A stretch of 55,071 nt of DNA from Streptomyces ipomoeae 91-03 (GCF_000317595.1 NZ_AEJC01000022.1:1-55071), one strand, 5' to 3'. Shown: positions 38,119-44,668, counted from the stretch's first letter. Numbers and translations: made by a program. Notes: generated from the letters alone by a model not told the origin.

Positions 38119-38496
38119 ATGAACCGTTCGACTGTCCGTCGCGCCCTGCGTTTCGTCGGTGTCACCGGTGCCGCGCTGGCGGCCACCCTCGCGACCTCCC
38201 TCCCCGCCCACGCCATCAACCGGGTGGACTGCGGCAACTACGGTGAGTTCCTCTACTTCGAGACCGACGGCGTCAATCCCTGCTTCGCCAACGCCGGCAC
38301 CATAGACGTCGCCATTTACGGCGTGGGATGGATGAACACCGGCAACAACGAGGTGAGCTTCAAGTTCCGCACGGTCCTGGGCGGCCCACAGTGGGACTCG
38401 GGCCGACTCCCCAAGTATTACGCCTTCGACCTCGGCCGCGCGTCGGGTTCCCCCACTGGCAAGGTCCACAAGATCGAGCAGATCACCATTTACTGA
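38119..38496 (+). CDS. Secreted SKLP-like beta/gamma-crystallin protein
   Basis: Encodes 125 residues with a Sec signal (RRALRFVGVTGAALAATLATSLPAHAINRVDC). The mature ~90 residues, INRVDCGNYGEFLYFETDGVNPCFANAGTIDVAIYGVGWMNTGNNEVSFKFRTVLG... KYYAFDLGRASGSPTGKVHKIEQITIY, match the Streptomyces killer-toxin-like protein fold: the INRVDC opening, CFANAGTxxVxIYGV and GNNEVxF are its signatures, with two disulfide-capable cysteines. SKLP has antifungal activity in the original description; whether this one does is unknown. AGAGG precedes the ATG. It lies at the left border of the accessory zone. Confidence 0.8.
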   Translation: MNRSTVRRALRFVGVTGAALAATLATSLPAHAINRVDCGNYGEFLYFETDGVNPCFANAGTIDVAIYGVGWMNTGNNEVSFKFRTVLGGPQWDSGRLPKYYAFDLGRASGSPTGKVHKIEQITIY

Positions 38497-38644
38497 TGAC
38501 ATCGCTTTTCCGGGACGCGGGGGCGGGGGCCATGCGGACCGTGGGGGTCCGCCGGGCCCGTCTTCCTGGCGAGCCGGAGGGGCCCGCGTCGCCCCGTCGA
38601 GTCAGCACCCAGTACTCGACGGGGCGACGGCTGCCAGCTCGGTA

Positions 38645-39010
38645 TCAGCTCAGCGACTTCTCGATGGCCTCGAAGATGTCCGCGTCCGTCTCCTGCTGCC
38701 AGGACGGCAGGTCGGGCCAGTCGGCCACATAGCCCGGCTTCGGGTCGTCGAAGTGCTTGAACATCTGGGCGGTCCAGCAGATGGCGACGAAGCGGCTCTT
38801 CTGCTCACGGGACAGCCGCGCCGTGCACCCGCCGCTGATCCCGACGAACTGGCGGACCTGCTCGTACACGGCTCCGGCCGCCTCACGTTCCCACTGGGGT
38901 GTGTCGTCCCACGGGGTCACATAACCGGCCTTCGGCTCGCCGGGGAAGTGCCGACGCACCCCCGCGATCCAGGCTTCCCGGAACAGTCGCGCGCCTTCAG
39001 TCTGTGACAT
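38645..39010 (-). CDS. Hypothetical protein with internal sequence duplication
   Basis: Encodes 121 residues. Two similar ~45-residue halves are visible: FREAWIAGVRRHFPGEPKAGYVTPWDDTPQWEREAAGAVYEQVRQFV and ICWTAQMFKHFDDPKPGYVADWPDLPSWQQETDADIFEAIEKSL. Each reads aromatic, KxGYVxxWxDxPxWxxE, then a helix. This implies an internal duplication and a two-lobed fold. No known family is recognised, and there is no signal peptide. It is on the same strand as the truncated TPR gene at 39025. Confidence 0.65.
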   Translation of the reverse strand: MSQTEGARLFREAWIAGVRRHFPGEPKAGYVTPWDDTPQWEREAAGAVYEQVRQFVGISGGCTARLSREQKSRFVAICWTAQMFKHFDDPKPGYVADWPDLPSWQQETDADIFEAIEKSLS

Positions 39011-39024
39011 GCCAGCCCCTCTCG

Positions 39025-39390
39025 TCACGGCGTCTTCAGCGTGGCGATCTCCGCCCCCAGCCCCGCTATCCTGCGATTCCGGCTCAAGGGGCCCAACTCG
39101 TCACACAGGGTTCGGAGTCTATGGGCGACATACCCCGACGAGGACGAGCGGGCCAGGTCCAGCGCTTCACGGGCGTACACCATCACTTGGTCCGGGTCGC
39201 GGCGCCTGGCCCCGATCACGGCCAGGTCGACCAGCACCGCGGCCCTTCGGCGGTACGAGTGTCCGGAAGCGGGCACGGTCTGGTCCAACGCCCGTTCAAG
39301 GGTCTCTTCCGCCAGATCAAGACGGCCGAGCCGCACGTATCGCGCACCGCGCTCCTCGGCCAGCCGTGTGCCGTCGAACCGGAGCCACCC
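39025..39390 (-). pseudogene. Truncated C-terminal remnant of an HTH-TPR regulator
   Basis: Reading back from the stop at 39025, the frame gives WLRFDGTRLAEERGARYVRLGRLDLAEETLERALDQTVPASGHSYRRRAAVLVDLAVIGARRRDPDQVMVYAREALDLARSSSSGYVAHRLRTLCDELGPLSRNRRIAGLGAEIATLKTP. That is the C-terminal TPR section of Streptomyces XRE/TPR-type regulators, with GARYVRLGRLDLAEETLERAL as a TPR repeat. The N-terminal HTH and earlier repeats are missing; sequence to the right of about 39390 belongs to the TnpB element. An internal GTG at 39336 might still give a short product. Confidence 0.6.
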
Positions 39391-39416
39391 GCCATTCGTG
39401 CAGGGTGCCCGGTCGT

Positions 39417-39620
39417 TTACGGCCGGGGTGAATGCCCGCTCCCGCGCAGCGGGGCAGGGGAAGCCGAATCGCCGCCAGGGCGATTCGGTGTCTCGCCGGA
39501 CTCAACAGCGTGTCGCACGACGGAGACCAGCCAGGAATTCAGGGAGCGGTCGTCGGCAGCGGCAGCGGCCACGGCCTGTTCGTGCAGATCGTCGGGGAGT
39601 CTCAGGTTCACATGCTTCAT
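39417..39620 (-). CDS. Ribbon-helix-helix (CopG/HicB-like) regulator divergent from tnpB
   Basis: Encodes 67 residues: MKHVNLRLPDDLHEQAVAAAAADDRSLNSWLVSVVRHAV is a classic RHH core (VNLRLPDD beta strand, two helices, SLNSWL turn), followed by a disordered tail. RHH proteins of this kind act as antitoxins or repressors. Its ATG (39618-39620) and the tnpB ATG (39649) are 28 nt apart and both lie in a 12-bp-arm palindrome (39619-39650), the type of site RHH dimers bind. It most likely represses both itself and tnpB. Its C-terminus overlaps the element's left end. Confidence 0.75.
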   Translation of the reverse strand: MKHVNLRLPDDLHEQAVAAAAADDRSLNSWLVSVVRHAVESGETPNRPGGDSASPAPLRGSGHSPRP

Positions 39621-39650
39621 GGTCCCATTCTTGAGCTAGAATGGGACCAT
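39619..39650. promoter_or_regulatory. Palindromic operator/promoter shared by the RHH gene and tnpB
   Basis: ATGGTCCCATTC (39619-39630) is the exact reverse complement of GAATGGGACCAT (39639-39650) with TTGAGCTA between. The arms contain bases of both start codons, so a bound RHH protein would cover both initiation sites. TAGAAT at 39636-39641 is a plausible -10 for a nearly leaderless tnpB transcript. Confidence 0.7.
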
Positions 39651-40956
39651 GGCAAGGTTTCGCATGTACCCCACAGGCGAGCAGGAGCAGCAGATGCTGC
39701 TGCACTGCGCGCACGCGAGGTACGTGTGGAACCTCGCCGTTGAACAGCATTCGCACTGGTGCAGGTGGCGCAAGTCAGCGCCCGGCTTCGCCGAGCAGTG
39801 CCGCCAGCTCACCGAAGCCCGCCGCGAGAACGAATGGCTCGGCGCTGGAAACGCCGACGTGCAGCAGCAGGCACTGAAGGACTTCGCCAAGGCCAAGAAC
39901 GCCCGCTTCACCTCCGGATTCGGTGAGCCGACCTGGCGCAAGAAGTTCCGGCATGAGGGCTTCCGTGTCATCGGGACCGACCGGGTTCCGGAGTTCAACG
40001 AGGACGGCACGGCGAAGCTGAACGCGAAGACCGGCAAGCAGGTCGTGGGCCGTTCGGTCATCGTGCAGAAGCTCAACCGCCGGTGGGCTCAGGTCAGGGT
40101 TCCCGGCTGCGGCTGGGTGCGCTTCCGCCTCACCCGTAGTGTGCTTCCTCGGGCCAAGACGTTCCGGATCACCTTCCGCAACGGTCAGTGGCACATCGCG
40201 TTCGCGGTGATCCCCGAGCCGGTCGACGCGCCCGGCACGGGTGAGGTGATCGGCATCGACCGGGGCGTGACTATCACCGCCGCCCTATCGGACGGCCGGA
40301 AGCTGAACTGCCCGCAGCTCACCGTCAAGGAGCGGGCGCAGATCCGTAAGCACCAGCGCAGGGCGGCCCGCGCTCCCAAGGGCAGCGAGAAGAAGGCGGC
40401 CGAGTACGCGAAGGTCGCACGCCTGAAGGCCCGCGAAGCCGACCGGCGCAAGGACTGGTGCGAGAAGACGAGCACGATGCTCGCCCGCACCTATGACCTC
40501 GTCCGGTTCGAGAAGCTGAACATCAAGAATATGACGGCGTCGGTGAAGCCGAAGCCCGACCCCGAGCAGCCCGGACAGTTCCTGAAGAACGGACGGGCGG
40601 CCAAGGCCGGGTTGAACCGGGGCATCCTCGCTCAAGGGTGGGGACGGCTCCGGCAGCGCACCGAGCACAAAGCCCCCGGCAGGGTCGAAGACGTACCCGC
40701 CCCGTATACGAGTCTGCGGTGCAGTGCCTGCGGATGGATCGAGAAGAACTCGCGCAAGAGCCAAGCCGAGTTCGTCTGCGTATCCTGCGGCTTCACCTGC
40801 AACGCGGACACCAACGCAGCAACCAACGTCGCGGCAGGACAGGGCGGGATTCCCCGCCCCCGGCGATCAGCCGGTGCCGGAGGGACGACACCGCCCAATC
40901 AGCGGTCGAGCGTCCGTGAACCTCAACCCACCTGGGTTGGAATCCCCCTCTTTTAA
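39649..40956 (+). CDS. tnpB: TnpB RNA-guided endonuclease, intact active site
   Basis: Encodes 435 residues. The N-terminal part (RFRMYPTGEQEQQMLLHCAHARYVWNLAVEQ) is the TnpB WED/REC start, with an insertion ~111-136. The RuvC-like nuclease carries VIGIDRGVTITAAL (Asp204), LVRFEKLNIKNMT (Glu288) and NADTNAATN (Asp387), with a zinc ribbon SLRCSACGWI...FVCVSCGF (C358, C361, C377, C380). All three acidic catalytic residues and the ribbon are present. The C-terminal tail (GGIPRPRRSAGAGGTTPPNQRSS...) overlaps the omega-RNA region. It is an RNA-guided dsDNA nuclease that promotes transposon retention. The stop TAA is inside the right-end hairpin. Confidence 0.92.
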   Translation: MARFRMYPTGEQEQQMLLHCAHARYVWNLAVEQHSHWCRWRKSAPGFAEQCRQLTEARRENEWLGAGNADVQQQALKDFAKAKNARFTSGFGEPTWRKKFRHEGFRVIGTDRVPEFNEDGTAKLNAKTGKQVVGRSVIVQKLNRRWAQVRVPGCGWVRFRLTRSVLPRAKTFRITFRNGQWHIAFAVIPEPVDAPGTGEVIGIDRGVTITAALSDGRKLNCPQLTVKERAQIRKHQRRAARAPKGSEKKAAEYAKVARLKAREADRRKDWCEKTSTMLARTYDLVRFEKLNIKNMTASVKPKPDPEQPGQFLKNGRAAKAGLNRGILAQGWGRLRQRTEHKAPGRVEDVPAPYTSLRCSACGWIEKNSRKSQAEFVCVSCGFTCNADTNAATNVAAGQGGIPRPRRSAGAGGTTPPNQRSSVREPQPTWVGIPLF

Positions 40957-40990
40957 GAGGGGGAGGATGTCAAACATCTCGCCAGACGCG
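40830..40990 (+). ncRNA. Predicted omega-RNA and guide of the TnpB element
   Basis: In IS200/IS605-type systems the RNA scaffold comes from the 3' end of tnpB and the right end, with the guide immediately outside the element. Here the scaffold would run from inside the tnpB C-terminus to GGATGTCAA (ending 40973), including the 40943-40964 hairpin. The guide would begin CATCTCGCCAGACGCG at 40974, which is flanking chromosomal sequence. The 5' end is arbitrary; this is inference from the family. Confidence 0.5.
40943..40964 (+). repeat. Right-end hairpin of the TnpB element
   Basis: TCCCCCTCTT / AAGAGGGGGA, a perfect 10-bp inverted repeat separated by TT. It contains the tnpB stop codon and its right arm acts as the ribosome binding site of the following truncated regulator gene. 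Confidence 0.85.
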
Positions 40991-42217
40991 TCACGCATCC
41001 GCCACTGGCTCGAAGGTGATACGCCGCGCGATCCGGTGCCGGAGATCCTGGCGGGCGTGTTCTCTGACCATTTCGGGTTTCGGGTCACAACGTACGATCT
41101 CGGGCTCGGCGACAGTGGGTCGGCCGATGTCGCACTCGTGTACAACTCCTCGTACACAACTACGGTGGAAGTCGTCGCAGACCTGGGGAGAGCTGACGTG
41201 GACCGACGAAAGTTCCTTGCAGGCGCACCGTTTGCGGCCGTCGCGGGGATCGGGCCCTCGCGCGACTGGCTGTTGAACACACTCGATCAGGAACCCCGAC
41301 CCGGCCCGCGGGTACGCATTGAGGACGTGACCGCGGTGAAGAACATGTTCACGACCTTCCAGCGCATGGACATCTTCCAAGGCGGGGGTTCGGGGCGGCT
41401 GGTGCTGGCCGAGTACATGAACCAGCACGTGTACCCGCTGCTGCGCCGTGCCCACGGCGACGACGTACGGCACGCGCTCTGCGAGGCGGCGGCGGAACAG
41501 ACGTACCTGCTCGGGTGGATGGCCTACGACAACGGCGAACACAGCTTCGCTCAGCGCTATTTGATCCAGTCCTTGCGCCTCGCGGAAGAATCCCGAAACC
41601 CGGCACTCGGCGCGCACGTACTCGCGGGGATGGCCGACCAAGCGTCACTGCTCGGCAATCCGGCCGAGGGCCGCCGACTGGCACAGGCCGGCCGTCAAGG
41701 GCTGTCGAAGGCCACCTCGCCCGCGTGCCTGGCCGACCTGTGGTGCCTTGAGGCGAGGGCGCTCGCGTTGCTCGGTGAGAAGTCGGCGGCAGCGCACGCC
41801 GTCGTCCAGTCGGAACGGGCGTACGAAAATGTCGACCTCGCCGACGAACCGGATTGGGCGGCGTTCATCGACCCCGCGTACCTGCACGGAGAGCACGCGA
41901 ACACCTTCCGCGACCTGGGCGAACCCGAGGCGGCCGAGGAACACGCCCGCCGGTCCATCAGCCACGCGGCCATGCAGAAGCGGGCCCGGCGAGGCGCGAT
42001 GTCGCAGGCCGCGCTTGCCGTGTCCCACCTGCAACGGCGTGACCTTGAGGCCGCGTACTCGGCGGGTCTCCGCACCCTCAAACTGACGGGGCAGGTGAAG
42101 TCGTCGCGGGCCGTCGAGGCGGTGCAGGACCTGCAGAAGCGCATGCAGCCGTTCGGGCGGCATCGCCTCGTCGCGGACTTCAGCGAACGGGCCCGCGAGT
42201 TGGTCGCCGCCGCGTAG
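40967..42217 (+). CDS. TPR-type regulator truncated at the N-terminus by the TnpB element
   Basis: Encodes 416 residues. ISPDASRIRHWLEGDTPRDPVPEILAGVFSDHFGFRVTTYDLGLG is the tail end of a regulator HTH (the typical form has an HTH before RxxVxHWLxGxxPR), followed by DRRKFLAGAPFAAVAGIG, TPR repeats (GWMAYDNGEHSFAQRYLIQSLRLAEESRNPALGAHVLAGMADQASLLG, GLSKATSPACLADLWCLEARALALLG, AYLHGEHANTFRDLGEPEAAEEHARRSISHAA, RRDLEAAYSAGLRTLKLTG). Full-length relatives begin ~60 residues earlier with the DNA-binding helices. The ATG here is just outside the element and uses its hairpin (GGGGGAGG) as Shine-Dalgarno. Whether the truncated product functions is unknown. Confidence 0.7.
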   Translation: MSNISPDASRIRHWLEGDTPRDPVPEILAGVFSDHFGFRVTTYDLGLGDSGSADVALVYNSSYTTTVEVVADLGRADVDRRKFLAGAPFAAVAGIGPSRDWLLNTLDQEPRPGPRVRIEDVTAVKNMFTTFQRMDIFQGGGSGRLVLAEYMNQHVYPLLRRAHGDDVRHALCEAAAEQTYLLGWMAYDNGEHSFAQRYLIQSLRLAEESRNPALGAHVLAGMADQASLLGNPAEGRRLAQAGRQGLSKATSPACLADLWCLEARALALLGEKSAAAHAVVQSERAYENVDLADEPDWAAFIDPAYLHGEHANTFRDLGEPEAAEEHARRSISHAAMQKRARRGAMSQAALAVSHLQRRDLEAAYSAGLRTLKLTGQVKSSRAVEAVQDLQKRMQPFGRHRLVADFSERARELVAAA

Positions 42218-42261
42218 AAACCGGAACGCACCGAGCGCTCCCTGACCCGGCTACGCGATCC

Positions 42262-42463
42262 CCTTCGCTGCCGGGGACGGACGACAGCAGGGACGGACGT
42301 GTGAACCCGGACTGAGAACAACAGCAGGACCGTACGACCGGCAGGACCAGGGGAGAGGGCGGACGGCCGATGAGCAGCCTCGACCTGTACTGGGCGCCGT
42401 CGGAAGGCGGAGGCGCCCGGTACGAACCCGGCATCAGCCCGACAACCCCGTCGCCTTGGCGTC
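42262..42463 (+). pseudogene. Deleted paralogue of the LXG/membrane-protein operon (17949-20218)
   Basis: The sequence CCGGGGACGGACGACAGCAGGGACGGACG... AACAACAGCAGGACCGTACGACCG... GGAGAGGGCGGACGGCCGATGAGCAG matches 19366-19470 at about 75%: the end of the LXG-like gene and the start of the membrane-protein gene, including the ATGA-type junction. Then, at about 42413, CGCCCGGTACGAACCCGGCATCAGCCC matches 20116-20145, the end of the membrane-protein gene. About 620 bp of the gene's core is missing. A short 74-aa reading frame from 42370 remains open but is probably not meaningful. Confidence 0.75.
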
Positions 42464-42680
42464 CTGAGCCCCCCAACACGCTTTCCAAGTCTGTTGGTGG
42501 CCTCAAGGGCTTCGGACGGGGCCGTTCACCTGGGTTCATGCGCGGCTGGCCGACGATGCTGGCACGGCTCAGTGTCTCGTCTGAACGACCGTGAACAGGG
42601 CTGAATGAGACGGAAACGGAGACGGACAGGAGCCGCGAGCCGCCGGGCCCTCCTGGGCACAGAGGGTTTCTGTCCGGTTG

Positions 42681-43121
42681 TCAGCGGCTGTACCGCCTGG
42701 GATGGTCTGTGACCCCAAGGTCCGACTTGAAGAGATCGATCAGTCGGCGACGTTGCTGATCGACATCGTCAACCTCTGCATCCGTGACGCCGCTGCCTGC
42801 GGCAATACGGGAGTGCACAGCCAGGACTCTTTCTGTGAGGTCTCCGGCCGGTTTATGGATCTCGTTGCCGGAGAGGATTGTGATTTCTGCTGTCGCGGCA
42901 CGAAGACTTGCGTCCTCAGACCGCTTTCTCTCGCCCGACCTCGCTTGGCTATAGCTTGCGCTGATCGACCTCAGGTACTCGGTGTAGATCCTGCGTTTCG
43001 CGTCGTTGAGGACGTCTTCACGTTGCCACTTGTGGCTGTGCAAGGCCTGTACCTGCTGGAGGGCACCGCCGATCAACACTCCCAGCAAGGTCCCGATGAC
43101 GCCTACGATGACGGAGCCCAT
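42681..43121 (-). CDS. Single-helix membrane-anchored coiled-coil protein
   Basis: Encodes 146 residues from the ATG at 43121, which has AGGAGG 6 nt upstream. MGSVIVGVIGTLLGVLIGGALQQVQ is a short transmembrane or signal-anchor helix; the rest is soluble and helical (HSHKWQREDVLNDAKRRIYTEYLRSISASYSQARSGERKRSEDASLRAATAEITILSGNEIHKPAGDLTERVLAVHSRIAAGSGVTDAEVDDVDQQRRRLIDLFKSDLG). From memory similar small actinobacterial proteins with a GxxGxxxGG anchor are common in genomic islands; function unknown. Its coding strand is opposite to the flanking deleted paralogue. Confidence 0.7.
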   Translation of the reverse strand: MGSVIVGVIGTLLGVLIGGALQQVQALHSHKWQREDVLNDAKRRIYTEYLRSISASYSQARSGERKRSEDASLRAATAEITILSGNEIHKPAGDLTERVLAVHSRIAAGSGVTDAEVDDVDQQRRRLIDLFKSDLGVTDHPRRYSR

Positions 43122-43654
43122 CCTCAGCCTCCTGATGCGCTGTGGGCCGGCCGCAGGGGTGTCCAGCCCTTCCTCAGGGTGTCCCCGCCAGGAGCCGACC
43201 ATAGCCAGCCACGACGGTCAGAAGCCCATGATGACAGCGCAAAAGCTCTCAGCTTGGGAAGCTTGGGTGCTTTAGAGGTGGGGCTCGTCCTGGCCTGCGA
43301 CTGAGCGGCTTCGGCGCCTGGTTGGCCGTCACCCGATTCCCCGGCGTTCCCCGTGGTTCCCCGCTGCATCTGGCACGCCTCTGGCACGGACCTCTTCGTC
43401 CCGAACTCTCGGCTGGTGGTTATTGAGGTCCGGTGAGCTGGTCAGCCTGCCGTTGAGGGTCGTTGGATGTCGGCTGCGGTCGCTGTGGTTGCGGTACTTC
43501 CCTGCTGTACAGCTGGGCGCTGAGAGGTTCCACCACCGTGATCAACAACTTGTGATCGCTCGTATTACTCGTTCAGGTGCGCACCTTGTGCGCGTTTCCG
43601 CCATTGCATCCAGGATTGGACTCGCGATGCGTTCCCTCATGAAGGTGAAAGACC
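43122..43654. other. Gene-poor stretch with shared GTTCCCCG/ATCTGGCACG element
   Basis: There is no convincing gene in these 533 bp. At 43341-43390 the sequence GCGTTCCCCGTGGTTCCCCGC...ATCTGGCACGCCTCTGGCACGG closely matches 14336-14375 (GTGTTCCCCGGGGGTCCCCGC...ATCTGGCACGGGTCTGG). CTGGCACG is repeated at 43370 and 43381. A weak promoter for the GYD gene should lie toward the right. Confidence 0.45.
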
Positions 43655-43951
43655 ATGCCGACGTATGTCACGTTGCTGAACTGGACCGATCAGGGGATCC
43701 GAAACTACAAGGACACCGCGAAGCGGGCCGAGGCCTTCGGTTCAGCGGTACAGAAGCTCGGGGCGAAGCTCCTGAACCTCTACTGGACCGTCGGTCCGTA
43801 CGACCTCGTGGCCGTTGTTGAGGCGCCCGACGACGAAACCGCCACCGCCGCGCTCCTGCAGCTCGGCGGGGTGGGTAACGTCCGTACCACGACCCTGCGG
43901 GCCTTTGGCCGAGAGGAGATGGATCGCATCATCGCCAAGGCCGCCGGCTGA
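43655..43951 (+). CDS. GYD-domain protein
   Basis: Encodes 98 residues: MPTYVTLLNWTDQGIRNYKDTAKRAEAFGSAVQKLGAKLLNLYWTVGPYDLVAVVEAPDDETATAALLQLGGVGNVRTTTLRAFGREEMDRIIAKA. This is a complete GYD family protein (PxYVxLxxxTxxGxxxxK, YWTxGxYDxVxxxEAPDDE, VRTxTxRAF). GYD proteins are small ferredoxin-like-fold proteins of unknown role that are widespread in actinobacteria. The start is preceded by GAAAGACC with a modest Shine-Dalgarno. A perfect hairpin terminator follows the stop. Confidence 0.92.
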   Translation: MPTYVTLLNWTDQGIRNYKDTAKRAEAFGSAVQKLGAKLLNLYWTVGPYDLVAVVEAPDDETATAALLQLGGVGNVRTTTLRAFGREEMDRIIAKAAG

Positions 43952-43974
43952 GGACGTGGGAGACGTATATGCCA

Positions 43975-44005
43975 AAGGCCCTGGCCTTGATAGGTCCAGG
44001 GCCTT
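43975..44005 (+). terminator. Terminator after the GYD gene
   Basis: AAGGCCCTGG (43975-43984) and CCAGGGCCTT (43996-44005) form a perfect 10-bp stem with an 11-nt loop, 24 nt after the GYD stop. Confidence 0.8.
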
Positions 44006-44011
44006 CCGTGG

Positions 44012-44053
44012 TGCCCCCGGCAGGATTCGAACCTGCGACACCCGCTTTAGGAG
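44012..44053 (-). pseudogene. 3' fragment of tRNA-Arg (CCT), likely attachment-site scar
   Basis: On the minus strand the sequence runs CTCCTAAAGCGGG, GTGTC, GCAGGTTCGAATCCTGC, CGGGGGCA: anticodon loop (CCT), 3' side of the anticodon stem, variable loop, T-arm and 3' acceptor. The D-arm and normal 5' anticodon stem are absent, and sequence beyond about 44053 does not pair as a tRNA. Integrative elements that use tRNA 3' ends leave such a copy, so this is probably an att half-site. A GCCCCC at 44091-44096 could mimic the 5' acceptor but no tRNA folds between. Confidence 0.7.
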
Positions 44054-44245
44054 TTCGGTCCAAGCCCGGCCCGGCGGCGTCAGCGCGTGGTGGGGGCGGA
44101 CGCGCCAGCCCGTGCATGGGTGCCCGCGTCCGGCGCTGTTGATGTCACCCGTGGATGTCAGCTGGAGCCAGCGCTTCTTGCGCATCTTGCGCTTCTTCCG
44201 AGACGTGGCGATCACGTAGTCGGTGCGCGGCCAGGACCACTCGGA

Positions 44246-44668
44246 TCAGCCTTTCTCCCGGCTGAATTCGTTCGTGCACCCCCCGGCAGTCACGTCCCGA
44301 GTGAAACAGGCGATGAAGGAATCCGGGGAGCCGTAGAAGGCCAATTTCATCTCCTCGCAGTCCACGCCGTCGAAGGTGACCGTGCCATACGTTCCGGAGG
44401 GAGACCAGGTTCCATGTTGCCGTTCGGCGAACCCGGAGCACCCCCAGCCGACGACGTCCGCCTTGTCCAAGCCCTTGGCCGTGAACGTGCCGTCGTCCTT
44501 GAACTCAACTGTCGCCCCGGTCCAGTCCGACCACACGCCCGTCAGTTGATCAACGGTGTTGACCTCGACTGGGTAGTCGGAACAGGAGGCCAACAAAAAT
44601 GTCACCGCACATCCCAACGCAGCGCCCATGAATGCACGTCGTATCCGCTGATGCTGGTTGGCAGCCAT
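44246..44668 (-). CDS. Lipoprotein, function unknown
   Basis: Encodes 140 residues from the ATG at 44668 (GGGGCAGGG upstream). Signal: RIRRAFMGAALGCAVTFLLASCSDYP, lipobox LASC. The mature part YPVEVNTVDQLTGVWSDWTGATVEFKDDGTFTAKGLDKADVVGWGCSGFAERQHGTWSPSGTYGTVTFDGVDCEEMKLAFYGSPDSFIACFTRDVTAGGCTNEF looks like a small lipocalin-like beta barrel (GxWxxWTGxTVEFxxDGTFTAxGL is a recurring lipoprotein pattern), with several cysteines. No family was confirmed. It is convergent with the GYD gene across the tRNA fragment. Confidence 0.8.
   Translation of the reverse strand: MAANQHQRIRRAFMGAALGCAVTFLLASCSDYPVEVNTVDQLTGVWSDWTGATVEFKDDGTFTAKGLDKADVVGWGCSGFAERQHGTWSPSGTYGTVTFDGVDCEEMKLAFYGSPDSFIACFTRDVTAGGCTNEFSREKG

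Larger units (their letters stand above)
39390..40973. mobile_element. IS200/IS605-type (TnpB-only) element with divergent RHH gene
   Basis: The element contains an RHH gene (minus) and tnpB (plus) and no tnpA. The right end is a hairpin, TCCCCCTCTT (40943-40952) pairing with AAGAGGGGGA (40955-40964), followed by GGATGTCAA. A relic at 50941 ends in the related AGGACGTCAA, and known IS605-type right ends finish in TCAA, so the boundary is set at 40973. The left boundary is uncertain (about 39390-39415); a GCCCGCT...AGCGGGGC hairpin lies at 39433-39455. Both flanking genes are truncated regulators. Confidence 0.75.

Noticed and set aside
42370..42594. A 74-residue gene after the truncated regulator
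   Set aside because: It is composed of the joined start and end of a deleted paralogue of the 19460 gene, with no independent domain.
44012..44096. A complete tRNA on the minus strand
   Set aside because: A GCCCCC at 44091-44096 could be taken as the 5' acceptor, but there is no D-arm or 5' anticodon stem between; only the 3' half is tRNA-like.
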